Notes under the pieces: generated by a model | Database searches by the model: none | Seen by the model: the letters and a program-made list of their open reading frames with translations, nothing else | Told to the model about the DNA's origin: nothing | DNA from: Neolewinella xylanilytica | GTDB taxonomy: Bacteria; Bacteroidota; Bacteroidia; Chitinophagales; Saprospiraceae | Direction: 5' to 3' | Length of the DNA stretch: 64,000 nucleotides | Assembly (NCBI RefSeq): GCF_002934605.1 | Contig: NZ_PTJC01000005.1 | Location: 2,108,001-2,172,000 of the forward strand | Shown here: piece after piece, positions 26,864-35,590 of the stretch | Layout of the letters: every line of letters begins with the position of its first letter | Position numbering within the stretch: the stretch's first letter is position 1 | Position numbers and translations under genes: made by a program

Positions 26864-29293
26864 ATGAAACGTGTTGTCTTCGTCTCTCTACTGCTATGGT
26901 TCAGTGTTGTTCTTTCCGCACAGTATCACCTGTCGGGGAACGTTAGCGATGCGGACGGCGCGGCCATTCCCTTCGCCAACGTCGCGCTTTACTTGGCCGC
27001 TGATTCCTCCCTGGTCAAGGTGGAAACCACCAATGACCTGGGCTCCTTCGACCTGGCAAACGTTCCGCAGGGGGAGTACGACCTCGTGATATCTTACGTC
27101 GGAACCCCCGATCTGCGCCAGGCCCGCATCATCCTGTCCGGTAACCGCGACCTGGGCACGATGGCCATGGCCAGGCCGGGCGTCGACCTAACGGGCGCTA
27201 CGGTCACCGCCCAACGGGCGCTCGTGGAAGTCAAGCCCGATCGCACCATCTTCAACGTACAGGGTACCATCAACGCCGCCGGCAGCGACGGACTGGAGTT
27301 GTTGCGCAAAGCACCGGGCGTCAGCGTCGACAACAGCGACAACATCAGCGTCCTGAGCCGCTCCGGCGTACTCGTGTACGTGGACGGCCGCAACGTACCC
27401 CTCCAGGGCGCCGACCTCAGTAACTACCTGCGCAACCTCACCGCCGAGCAGATCGAACGCATCGACATCATCACCAGCCCGGGAGCCCGCTACGAGGCGC
27501 AGGGCAACGCCGGCATCATCGATATCCGGCTGAAAAAGGCCGAAGACGAGGGGGCCAACGGTAGCATGACCGCGGCCGCCAGTCAGGGGCGCTACGCCCG
27601 CTACGCGGTGAATGTCGGGGGCAATTACCGCAATGATCGCTTCAACCTCTTCGGCAACCTGAGCTACGGCTACAATCAGAACTTCAGTCAGAGCAACTTT
27701 ACCTCCCGGCAGCGCTCCTTCCTGCTGATCGACGATTTGTACAGCGTACCCATTCTGCGCACCCCGGGCATTCGTACCGGACTGGACGTGTACCTCGGCG
27801 ACCGGCATACGGTAGGCATCCTCTTCACCGGACAGTACGAGGACGGACGCCGGGTGGTCAACAACAGCACCGAAATCTACGAGCGGGAACGTCCGGGGGT
27901 TGTGCTGCTCGAACCGGACAGCATCCTCCGCGCCCAGGTATTTGACGACGGCGATCACAACCTGAATACCTTCAACGTCAATTACAACTTCGCCATCGGT
28001 GCCGGGCATAACTTGAACCTTGACCTGGACTACGGCCGCTACCGGCACGCAAACGTGATCGATCAACCGAACCGCTATTTCTCCCCGGGGGGGCAGCTGC
28101 TCAGCGTATCGGACAACAGCTTCGACACGCCGATCGACATTACCATCCATACCGCGCGGCTGGATTACAACCTACCGATTGGTAAGGGGGCGGCGAGCGC
28201 GGGTGCCAAGTATTCCGGGGTGGAGACGAGCAATACCTTCCTGTTTTATCAGGGGTTAAGCGGCGACCGGACCCTGATCGCGGAACGAAGCAATCTCTTT
28301 CACTACGATGAATCGGTATTCGCGGGCTACCTATCGTATGGCGGGCAATTGAGTGAATCCGTCAGCTTCTCCGCTGGGGTACGCATGGAAGTGACCGATG
28401 CTGCCGGTACCCTCACCGCCGTCGAAACGGGCAGGAGCGAGCCCTCGGTAGATTTTAATTACGTCAGTTTCTTTCCCAACGCCGGATTGACCTACTCCAC
28501 TCCCGACGGCAATACGATCAATCTGCGCTACGGCCGCCGCATTAATCGCCCCGATTACAGCAGCCTCAACCCCTTCCGCGTCCAACTGAACGAGCTGAGT
28601 TATCGCCGCGGCAATCCCTTCCTCCAGCCCGAAAAGGTGAATAACGTGGAACTGGGTTACGTACTGGGCGGACGGTACAACTTCAAGCTCGCCTACAGCC
28701 GTACCGACGACCAGGTGGCCCAACTCTTCAGCCCCGACGATTCCATCGCACTGGCCGGTTTCGAGACCTACGACAACCTCGCCCGGCAGACCGTGGTGAA
28801 CTTTACCGCCAGCGCGCCGATCCAGATCACTGCCTGGTGGCGCTCCTACCTCAACGCCAGCGCCGGCTACATCAGCAACGAAGCCGATTACGGTGAGGGT
28901 GGAATCGTAGATATCGACCTTTTCAACTATCGGTTTTACAACCAAAATACCTTCACGCTTCCCGCCGGCTTCACCGGGGAGATCACCGGCCAGTACATCG
29001 GACCCGGCGTGGGCGGGGGCATCTTCGTTTACGACGGCTTCGGCGTAGTCAATCTGGGGCTGCAGCGCAGGTTGCTGGCCGATAAACTCACCGCTAAGCT
29101 CACGGTCAGCGACATTTTCTACACCTCGATCATCAACGGGGAGTCCAATTTTAACGGACTGATCGCACAGGGTAGGGTAGCGCAGGACACCCGCCGGGTC
29201 GGCCTCTCGCTGAGTTATAACTTCGGTAACCAAAAGGTCAAAGTTCGTAGCCGGGACACCGGCCTCGACGAAGCGGCGGGCCGGGTGCACTAA
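26864..29293 (+). CDS. PF14905-type outer-membrane receptor (tandem paralogue A)
   Basis: An 809-residue protein: signal peptide (FVSLLLWFSVVLSAQ), CarboxypepD_reg-like domain (HLSGNVSDADGAAIPFANVAL), plug (ALVEVKPDRTIFNVQGTI, LLRKAPGVSVD, GVLVYVDGR, IDIITSPGARYEAQGNAG) and a barrel with RYGRRINRPDYSSLNPF. It ends in a basic tail after LSLSYNFGNQKV. It is clearly paralogous to the next gene, with whole motifs (ALVEVKPDRT, ARYEA, IIDIRLKKAEDEGANGS) conserved. A -7-like TACCTTTA is at 26816-26823. It probably binds or imports an oligomeric nutrient, but the ligand is unknown. Confidence 0.9.
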   Translation: MKRVVFVSLLLWFSVVLSAQYHLSGNVSDADGAAIPFANVALYLAADSSLVKVETTNDLGSFDLANVPQGEYDLVISYVGTPDLRQARIILSGNRDLGTMAMARPGVDLTGATVTAQRALVEVKPDRTIFNVQGTINAAGSDGLELLRKAPGVSVDNSDNISVLSRSGVLVYVDGRNVPLQGADLSNYLRNLTAEQIERIDIITSPGARYEAQGNAGIIDIRLKKAEDEGANGSMTAAASQGRYARYAVNVGGNYRNDRFNLFGNLSYGYNQNFSQSNFTSRQRSFLLIDDLYSVPILRTPGIRTGLDVYLGDRHTVGILFTGQYEDGRRVVNNSTEIYERERPGVVLLEPDSILRAQVFDDGDHNLNTFNVNYNFAIGAGHNLNLDLDYGRYRHANVIDQPNRYFSPGGQLLSVSDNSFDTPIDITIHTARLDYNLPIGKGAASAGAKYSGVETSNTFLFYQGLSGDRTLIAERSNLFHYDESVFAGYLSYGGQLSESVSFSAGVRMEVTDAAGTLTAVETGRSEPSVDFNYVSFFPNAGLTYSTPDGNTINLRYGRRINRPDYSSLNPFRVQLNELSYRRGNPFLQPEKVNNVELGYVLGGRYNFKLAYSRTDDQVAQLFSPDDSIALAGFETYDNLARQTVVNFTASAPIQITAWWRSYLNASAGYISNEADYGEGGIVDIDLFNYRFYNQNTFTLPAGFTGEITGQYIGPGVGGGIFVYDGFGVVNLGLQRRLLADKLTAKLTVSDIFYTSIINGESNFNGLIAQGRVAQDTRRVGLSLSYNFGNQKVKVRSRDTGLDEAAGRVH

Positions 29294-29623
29294 GGCATTT
29301 ATCGAGTCGACCGCATTGCGCTCTTTCGTCCGATTGTAGCTTGTTTCGCTGACCTGACACGGCGGGCCACGACTTTAGCCAGGCTGATCTCCGTCAGCTT
29401 AATTACCCCCCTTGCCGAACCTGGGCTCCTGCGCCCGGCGCCCAAAATAGTCGCCCGATGAGGCGTGACGCATGCCTATCGTTCCGCCGCGGGATCGGCC
29501 TGCGGGTTAGCCAAAAATTTTCTGTCGACGAACGAGGAATTTCATCCGACGAGCAACCGTCGGTACGACGCGCTCGTCCCTCTTTTTTTCGCTGATCTAG
29601 TCCCGACGTCCACTCGTCGAATG
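29294..29623. other. Non-coding gap between the receptor paralogues
   Basis: No gene is seen on either strand with protein-like sequence; a 126-codon frame on the minus strand is not convincing. The stretch is of mixed composition with several TCGTC/GACGA words and a T7 run at 29583-29589. The promoter of the next receptor follows directly. Confidence 0.5.
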
Positions 29624-29657
29624 TTTGTCGTGGGGTAGAAAATCGAGGGTAAGTTTG
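29624..29657 (+). promoter_or_regulatory. Promoter of the second tandem receptor
   Basis: TTTG at 29624-29627 and TAAGTTTG at 29650-29657 match both elements of the Bacteroidota promoter exactly, with 22 bases between them (the usual range is about 17-23). The predicted start is near 29664, leaving a leader of roughly 22 bases before the ATG at 29686. Confidence 0.7.
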
Positions 29658-29685
29658 TGAAAACCAATCGTTTAAAAGGATCCCC

Positions 29686-32160
29686 ATGCCAACGTTCACC
29701 CACTTCGCTTCCTTATTTTTGATGCTCTTGTTTACGCCGAGCCTTACGCAGGCCCAGGACTCCGCAGCCAATAAATTCATCATTCGTGGTCAGGTACAGG
29801 ATGCCGCGGGCACGGCCGTCGCTTTCGCCAACGTTGCGCTCTACACGGCCTCCGACAGCACCCTGGCTAAAGTGGAAACGACCGGCGACGACGGACTATT
29901 CCGCATCGTCGACGTACCCGGCAATACGTATGACCTGGTGGTCACCTACATCGGCGCCCCCGAGCTGCGGATGCCGGGAATCCGGGTCGACCGGGACGTT
30001 GACGTCGAGGTATTACAGCTTAGTCCTGCGGGCGTGGAACTCGCCGAAGCCACGGTGACCGCCCGCCGCGCCCTGGTGGAGGTGAAACCGGACCGAACGG
30101 TCTTCAACGTAGAAGGCACCATCAATGCCGTTGGAAATTCCGGTCTGGATCTGCTCCGGAAGGCCCCCGGGGTTACCGTCGATAACAACGATAACATCAA
30201 TGTACTGAGCCGCTCGGGCGTCCTCCTGTACGTAGACGGACGGCGCATGCCCCTATCGGGCGCCGACTTGGCCACCTACCTCCGTAACCTGAACGCGGAA
30301 GAGATTGACCGCATCGACATCATCACGAACCCCGGGGCCCGCTACGAGGCGGAAGGCAACGCCGGCATCATCGACATCCGACTCAAGAAAGCGGAAGACG
30401 AAGGTGCTAACGGCAGCGTCAGCGTGAATGGCAGTCAGGGCCGTTACTCCCAGGGGAACGTTACGGCCAACGGTAACTACCGCAACCGGTGGATCAACGT
30501 GTTCGGCAGCGCCGGCTATGCCAACTCACAGTGGTATAACGTAACCGGACTGGAGAACTACCAAAACAGTTTGCTACTCGATCAGGTGGTGTTCAATTCT
30601 TCCGTCAACTCCTCACCCAATTACCGGATCGGGGCGGACTTTAGCGTTGGCGAAAAACATACACTCGGCTTCCTGGCCAGCGGGCGGTACAATGATAATA
30701 CGGGCTACGTCCGCGACGACGTCGACATTTTCAATCTGGCTACCGGAGTGGAAACCGTTGACAGTACCCTGGCGGCGCGTACCGACAACGACTCCGATCG
30801 GTCGCAGAACGCTTATAACCTGAACTACCGTTATCTCCCCGGGGAAGGGCAGACGCTGAACGTCGACCTTGACTTTGGCCGCTATCGCAACGATGCCTTA
30901 TCGGAACAGGTCAATGCCTACACCAATGCCGCGGGGTCGCCGCTGTCGAGCATCTATTACTACTTCGATACGCCGATCGACATCGATATCTACACTGCCA
31001 AGGCGGATTACGAACGCACGCTTTGGGGCGGTACGCTGAGTGCCGGTGGTAAATTCTCCCGGGTGATGACCGAAAACACCTTTCTGTTTTACGACGTGCA
31101 TCCCGGGGCGCCGAGCGAGCGCACGCTGGACGAACAGCTCAGCAACCGCTTCGATTACACCGAAAACGTCTACGCCGGTTACCTGAGCTACCAGGGAAAA
31201 TGGAGCGATCGGTGGCAGTTTACCGCGGGCTTGCGGGCTGAAATCACCGATGCGGAAGGCGAATTGATGCCTTTCCTTGAAGAACTACGGGAGCCGCCCG
31301 TCGAGCTGAATTACGTGAGTTTCTTTCCGAATGCCGGGCTGACGTATAGCCTCGATGCCCAAAAGGGAAATACGCTCAACCTGGCATACGGTCGACGGAT
31401 TAATCGGCCGGACTACAACGTCCTAAATCCCTTCCGCGAGCAGATCAGCCAGCTGACCTACGAGCGTGGCAACCCCTTTCTCCGCCCGGAAATCGTCGAC
31501 AACCTGGAGCTGGGCTACACCCATGCCTACCGCTACAATTTCAAGCTGGGCTATAGCAGTACGTCTAACCAGATTACGCGGCTCATCGGGCCTGACAACG
31601 AAGATCCCCGCGCCGGTTACATCAGCTGGGACAATCTGGCCAGCCAGCGCGTCATCTCCTTCAACGCCAGCGCGCCGATGCAGCTCCAGGAAAAGTGGAA
31701 TCTCTACGTGAATGCGTCGGCTAGCCACCTGTATAACCAGGCCGACTACGGTGACGGGGCGGTGATCGACGTGAAGGCCTTCACTTACAGCTTTTTCGTA
31801 CAGAATACCATCAACCTGCCCTGGAATCTCGTCGCGGAAATCGGCGGTTACTTCTCCGGTCCGGGCGTGTGGGGTGGCGTGCTGCGCTACAACGAGCAGG
31901 GAGCCCTGAACCTGGGACTGCAGCGGAAATTTCTCAACGATCAGCTCAATGTCAAACTGAGTGCGAATGACATCCTCTTCACCTCCGGTTGGACGGGAAC
32001 CAGCGAATTCAATGGGCTGCGAACGGTTGGCTACGGAAACTGGGACAGCCGCCGGGTCGCCCTCAGTTTGAGCTATTCGTTCGGAAACCAGCAGGTCAAA
32101 AGCCGCAACCGGCGTACGGGGCTGGAAAAGGAAGCGGAGCGCCTTGGCGACGGGGAATAG
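29686..32160 (+). CDS. PF14905-type outer-membrane receptor (tandem paralogue B)
   Basis: An 824-residue protein with signal peptide (FLMLLFTPSLTQAQ), CarboxypepD_reg-like domain (FIIRGQVQDAAGTAVAFANVAL), plug (ALVEVKPDRTVFNVEGTI, LLRKAPGVTVDNNDNIN, GVLLYVDGR, IDIITNPGARYEAEGNAG) and barrel (AYGRRINRPDYNVLNPF). It ends in a charged tail after LSYSFGNQQVKSRNRR. Similarity to the previous gene runs the whole length, so the two are a tandem duplication, but their promoters differ. A perfect palindrome follows 24 bases after the stop. Confidence 0.9.
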   Translation: MPTFTHFASLFLMLLFTPSLTQAQDSAANKFIIRGQVQDAAGTAVAFANVALYTASDSTLAKVETTGDDGLFRIVDVPGNTYDLVVTYIGAPELRMPGIRVDRDVDVEVLQLSPAGVELAEATVTARRALVEVKPDRTVFNVEGTINAVGNSGLDLLRKAPGVTVDNNDNINVLSRSGVLLYVDGRRMPLSGADLATYLRNLNAEEIDRIDIITNPGARYEAEGNAGIIDIRLKKAEDEGANGSVSVNGSQGRYSQGNVTANGNYRNRWINVFGSAGYANSQWYNVTGLENYQNSLLLDQVVFNSSVNSSPNYRIGADFSVGEKHTLGFLASGRYNDNTGYVRDDVDIFNLATGVETVDSTLAARTDNDSDRSQNAYNLNYRYLPGEGQTLNVDLDFGRYRNDALSEQVNAYTNAAGSPLSSIYYYFDTPIDIDIYTAKADYERTLWGGTLSAGGKFSRVMTENTFLFYDVHPGAPSERTLDEQLSNRFDYTENVYAGYLSYQGKWSDRWQFTAGLRAEITDAEGELMPFLEELREPPVELNYVSFFPNAGLTYSLDAQKGNTLNLAYGRRINRPDYNVLNPFREQISQLTYERGNPFLRPEIVDNLELGYTHAYRYNFKLGYSSTSNQITRLIGPDNEDPRAGYISWDNLASQRVISFNASAPMQLQEKWNLYVNASASHLYNQADYGDGAVIDVKAFTYSFFVQNTINLPWNLVAEIGGYFSGPGVWGGVLRYNEQGALNLGLQRKFLNDQLNVKLSANDILFTSGWTGTSEFNGLRTVGYGNWDSRRVALSLSYSFGNQQVKSRNRRTGLEKEAERLGDGE

Positions 32161-32183
32161 CGGTCATCGGGGAGGCGGGGCGA

Positions 32184-32232
32184 CCTGACACATCGGATGT
32201 CTGACAGAATGTCAGACATCCGATGTGTCAGG
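32184..32232. repeat. Perfect palindrome, 23-bp arms with 3-base loop
   Basis: The left arm (32184-32206, beginning CCTGACACATCGG) is repeated exactly in inverse orientation at 32210-32232, with GAA between. The arms are flawless, which is unusual. No T run follows on either strand (plus strand: TGGGGGGG after the arm), so it is not a classic terminator. It lies between the receptor gene stop (32160) and the purE start (32267) and resembles a REP-like or other dispersed palindromic element. Confidence 0.92.
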
Positions 32233-32266
32233 TGGGGGGGTTACCTTGCGTCCTCAAAAATTTACT

Positions 32267-32758
32267 ATGGTATCGATCATTATGGGCTCCGATTCGGATT
32301 TGCCCATCATGCGGGAAGCCGCCGAAGTGCTGGAAGGGATGGACATTCCCCTGGAGGTCACCGTCGTTTCCGCTCACCGTACCCCCGACCGATTGTTTGA
32401 CTATGCAAAGGGGGCGGCGGGGCGCGGGATACAGGTGATCATCGCCGGAGCCGGTGGAGCGGCCCATTTACCCGGTATGGTGGCCAGCCTTACCCCGCTG
32501 CCGGTAATCGGGGTGCCCATCAAAAGTCGCAATAGCATCGATGGTTGGGACTCGGTGCTTTCTATCTTGCAGATGCCGGGGGGGATTCCGGTGGCCACCG
32601 TCGCCCTGGACGGGGCCAAGAATGCCGGACTGCTGGCCGCGCGGATCCTCGGGGCCCAGGACGAAGCCGTACGCGGACGAATGGTCGCCTACCAGGAGGC
32701 CCTGCGCGCGGCCGTGGAAACGAAGTACCGGAAGCTCGAAAAAGAAGGTTGGAAGTAG
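32267..32758 (+). CDS. purE: N5-carboxyaminoimidazole ribonucleotide mutase
   Basis: A 163-residue PurE, the usual size for class I. The ATG at 32267 starts [15 protein letters not shown] as in the family; upstream in-frame codons overlap the palindrome region and were excluded. Active-site motifs are [18 protein letters not shown] and [12 protein letters not shown]. It rearranges N5-CAIR to 4-carboxy-AIR in purine synthesis. purK is not adjacent in this window. The very short gap to glnS (73 bases) and same strand allow co-transcription. Confidence 0.96.
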   Translation: MVSIIMGSDSDLPIMREAAEVLEGMDIPLEVTVVSAHRTPDRLFDYAKGAAGRGIQVIIAGAGGAAHLPGMVASLTPLPVIGVPIKSRNSIDGWDSVLSILQMPGGIPVATVALDGAKNAGLLAARILGAQDEAVRGRMVAYQEALRAAVETKYRKLEKEGWK

Positions 32759-32831
32759 TTGGGTAGGTACCCCGGCGGCCGTGCCGTAACTTCGCACTTT
32801 GGAGAAGCGTTACCCCCCAAAGTATATCCAT

Positions 32832-34496
32832 ATGTCAACCGCCACCAGTAAAGCCGATAACTTCATTGAGGAGATCATCGTCGAAGATCTCGAAAACGGG
32901 AAACACGACGGTCGAATCCATACCCGCTTTCCGCCGGAGCCGAACGGGTACCTGCACATCGGTCACGCCAAGGCGATCGTCATCAATTTCGAAACGGCCA
33001 AAAAATACGGGGGTAAGACTAACCTCCGGATGGACGATACCAATCCCAGTACGGAGGAGACATTGTTCGTAGACAACATTCAGAACGATATCCGTTGGCT
33101 CGGCTACGAATGGGAAGGGGAGACCCGCTACGCCTCCGATTACTTCGATGAACTCTACGCCCTGGCACTGAAGCTCATCGATAAGGGGTATGCCTACGTG
33201 GATGAATCCAGTGCCGCCGACATCGAAAAGCAGAAAGGGGACATCGGCGTACCCGGGACCAACAGCCCCTTCCGGGATCGGAGTCCGGAAGAGAACCGGG
33301 ACCTCTTCGAGCGCATGCGGGCCGGGGAGTTCCCCGACGGTAGCCGCGTACTGCGGGCCAAGATCGACATGGCCCACCCCAATCTGCTGCTGCGCGATCC
33401 GGTGCTGTACCGCATCAAGCACGAAGCCCACCACCGCACGGGTGGTAAATGGTGTATCTATCCACTGTACGACTTCGCTCACGGCCAGAGTGATTCCATC
33501 GAGGAGATCACCCACTCCCTCTGTAGTCTGGAGTTCCGCCACCACCGCGACCTGTACAATTGGCTGATCGAGGCCCTGGAGATCTTCCCCAGCCGGCAGA
33601 TCGAGTTCGCCCGCATGAACGTCGACTACTTCATTACCTCCAAGCGTAAACTGAAGCTGCTCGTGGACGAAGGCATCGTCACCGGTTGGGACGACCCGCG
33701 CATGAGCACCCTGGCCGGTCTGCGCCGCAAGGGGTACCCGGCCGAAGCCATCCGGAACTTCTGCATGGATACCGGCGTCACCCGCCGCGACAACCAGCAG
33801 AGCCTGGATCTGCTTGAATTTAAGGTGCGGGAAGTACTCAACCGAGACGCTCACCGGTACATGGCCGTGCTCGATCCGGTGAAGCTCGTGATTACCAACT
33901 ACCCCGAGGGGCAGTCGGAGATGCTGGAATCGGAAAACAACCCCGAAGACGAGCGCGCGGGAACCCGGCAACTCCCGTTCAGCCGGGAGCTATACGTGGA
34001 ACGGTCTGACTTCCGTAAGGAGCCCCAGAACCGCAAGTACTACCGGCTGGCACCGGATAAGGACGTCCGCCTAAAAAGTGCCTACGTCATTCACTGCGAT
34101 GGCCACGAAGAAGATGCCGATGGCAACGTCACCCAGATCAACTGTACGTACTATCCGGATTCCAAGTCCGGGGACGATACCAGTGGCGTAAAGGTGAAGG
34201 GCACGCTGCACTGGGTGAACGCCGAAACCGCCGTCGACCTCGACGTGCGGATGTACGAACCGCTCTTTACCGACCCCACCCCGATGGACCACGAAGATCG
34301 CGACTTCATGGAGTTCGTGAACCCGAATAGCCTGGTATCCATCCGGGCGAAGGGAGAGCCCGCCCTCGCCGAAGCCCAAGTAGGGCAACAGTTCCAGTTC
34401 CTGCGTCAGGGATATTTCACGGTCGATCCGGACAGTACCGAAGGACACCCGGTCTTCAACCTTACGGTTGGCCTGAAATCGAGTTGGAAGGGGTAA
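32832..34496 (+). CDS. glnS: Glutaminyl-tRNA synthetase
   Basis: A 554-residue class I synthetase, matching the usual length. Start at the ATG at 32832, giving MSTATSKADNF; an upstream TTG would add 11 unlikely residues. The HIGH motif is in PPEPNGYLHIGHAKA and the KMSKS-like loop is ITSKRKLKLLV. The anticodon-binding C-terminal region follows from about residue 340. It charges tRNA-Gln directly, as in Bacteroidota that do not rely only on the amidotransferase route. A possible -7 box TAACTTCG is at 32787-32794. Confidence 0.97.
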   Translation: MSTATSKADNFIEEIIVEDLENGKHDGRIHTRFPPEPNGYLHIGHAKAIVINFETAKKYGGKTNLRMDDTNPSTEETLFVDNIQNDIRWLGYEWEGETRYASDYFDELYALALKLIDKGYAYVDESSAADIEKQKGDIGVPGTNSPFRDRSPEENRDLFERMRAGEFPDGSRVLRAKIDMAHPNLLLRDPVLYRIKHEAHHRTGGKWCIYPLYDFAHGQSDSIEEITHSLCSLEFRHHRDLYNWLIEALEIFPSRQIEFARMNVDYFITSKRKLKLLVDEGIVTGWDDPRMSTLAGLRRKGYPAEAIRNFCMDTGVTRRDNQQSLDLLEFKVREVLNRDAHRYMAVLDPVKLVITNYPEGQSEMLESENNPEDERAGTRQLPFSRELYVERSDFRKEPQNRKYYRLAPDKDVRLKSAYVIHCDGHEEDADGNVTQINCTYYPDSKSGDDTSGVKVKGTLHWVNAETAVDLDVRMYEPLFTDPTPMDHEDRDFMEFVNPNSLVSIRAKGEPALAEAQVGQQFQFLRQGYFTVDPDSTEGHPVFNLTVGLKSSWKG

Positions 34497-34569
34497 GGGC
34501 AACGTGTTGGGAGCATAACATAACCCACCGGCTTGCCATAGTTAACTGACGTGGATCATAAGGTGGCAA

Positions 34570-34959
34570 TCAGCCGCCGGATTTCTTCACGTCCGTATAC
34601 CCGAGGTACAGCAGCTCTTCGACGACCCGGTCGCGCTGATTGCCCTGGATGATGATCTCACCGTTCTTGACCGAACCGCCAACGCCACATGCGACCTTTA
34701 GTTTTTTGCCGAGGGCTTGCAGATCTTCTTCCGGACCTTCGAAACCGGTGACGATGGTAGCTTCCTTGCCCCGGCGCTGTTTGCGGTCGATGAGAACGCG
34801 CAGGGGGGCGGACTTCATTGCTCCCGCGCTTTCGGCGCCCGCTTCTTCCGGTGGGACGGGCTCGTCCGGTCCTGCGGGAAGATCGCTCAGCCCGGAGAGG
34901 GAAGCAAACGGGTTATCGGTAGCGGCGGGTTGCTTGGGGGTATAGTCCTTACGGGCCAT
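34570..34959 (-). CDS. SUI1/eIF1-like translation initiation factor (YciH family)
   Basis: A 129-residue protein. An acidic, Pro-rich N-terminal tail (residues 1-50) precedes the SUI1 domain: LRVLIDRKQRRGKEATIVTGF near residue 53 (given as LRVLIDRKQRRGK and ATIVTGF), LGKKLKVACGVGGSVK, and EIIIQGNQRDRVVEELL. Bacterial members bind the small ribosomal subunit and can influence start-codon selection; the role here is inferred. It is read directly after the DUF983 gene with a two-base gap, so both share a transcript. Confidence 0.92.
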   Translation of the reverse strand: MARKDYTPKQPAATDNPFASLSGLSDLPAGPDEPVPPEEAGAESAGAMKSAPLRVLIDRKQRRGKEATIVTGFEGPEEDLQALGKKLKVACGVGGSVKNGEIIIQGNQRDRVVEELLYLGYTDVKKSGG

Positions 34960-34961
34960 AA

Positions 34962-35384
34962 TCAGGTAGTTTTAATAGTGGTGGGAGGGCGGACGTCGAT
35001 TTTGCCCGCCCGGGCCGCCGCCAATATATCCGGCTTAAAACCGAAAACCAAATGGAGGTAGGCCGTGCGCGATGCCAGGAACCACCAGACGAAGAGAATA
35101 GCGACCAAACCGATCAGGACGGCGAAGGACGCCAGCATCGACCAGCCGAGCACCCAGTGCAGGAACAATCCTACCCCGAGGCAGAAAAAGCCGGAACCGA
35201 TGTACGAGATAAACAAGGCACCGTAGTAGAAACCGGGCTCGGGGAAGCAAGGCTGGCCACAGGTCGGGCAGTGGGTATACTGGGCGAAGGGCTGACGGAA
35301 AGAAAGCGCGCCGGTGGGGAAGAGATCGCCCCCGTGGCAGGGAGGGTACTTGAGCGAAAAGATGCTGTAGAATTTACGGGCCAT
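34962..35384 (-). CDS. DUF983 membrane protein
   Basis: A 140-residue protein from the ATG at 35384. A zinc-ribbon-like segment (HCPTCGQPC) occurs near residue 37-45, followed by two hydrophobic helices (about 62-82 and 85-106). Both features are typical of DUF983, whose role is unknown. The start is supported by an exact -7 promoter box at 35439-35446, which rules out a longer frame from 35441. It is the first gene of a two-gene unit with the SUI1 factor and is divergent from the sigma-factor gene. Confidence 0.88.
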   Translation of the reverse strand: MARKFYSIFSLKYPPCHGGDLFPTGALSFRQPFAQYTHCPTCGQPCFPEPGFYYGALFISYIGSGFFCLGVGLFLHWVLGWSMLASFAVLIGLVAILFVWWFLASRTAYLHLVFGFKPDILAAARAGKIDVRPPTTIKTT

Positions 35385-35438
35385 GCGCGCGCTTGCAAGT
35401 GTTCGAACGTTATAGTATCGGTAACGAGGAGCGGAGGC

Positions 35439-35446
35439 CAAAGTTA
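35439..35446 (-). promoter_or_regulatory. -7 box for the DUF983-SUI1 operon
   Basis: The minus strand reads TAACTTTG, an exact TAnnTTTG match, about 54 bases before the DUF983 ATG. No -33 TTTG is present at the best distance; a TTGG lies 15 bases upstream. Confidence 0.55.
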
Positions 35447-35544
35447 AATCGCGGGGAAATCCAATTTGATTATGCTATTCGGTAACTATTTCCGCCCGCT
35501 TCTGCATTATATAATTGCCTGGGTAAAGTTTCCTATATTAGGAC

Positions 35545-35576
35545 TTGCATTTGGGTAATAAATGATTTCAGTTTTG
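35545..35576 (+). promoter_or_regulatory. Tentative promoter of the primary sigma factor gene
   Basis: The 130 bases before the ATG at 35591 are distinctly AT-rich compared with the surroundings. TTG at 35545-35547 and CAGTTTTG at 35569-35576 have 21 bases between them and fit the Bacteroidota pattern with one mismatch. An alternative -7 candidate is TATATTAG at 35534-35541. Neither is certain. Confidence 0.3.
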
Positions 35577-35590
35577 AAAAGGTAGTTGGA

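Noticed and set aside
28331-29290. 319-codon minus-strand frame in the first tandem receptor
   Set aside because: Antisense shadow of a receptor gene with all family motifs.
29403-29783. 126-codon minus-strand frame in the gap between receptors
   Set aside because: It overlaps the promoter and start of the second receptor and lacks protein character.
32835-33971. 378-codon minus-strand frame over glnS
   Set aside because: Antisense shadow of glutaminyl-tRNA synthetase.
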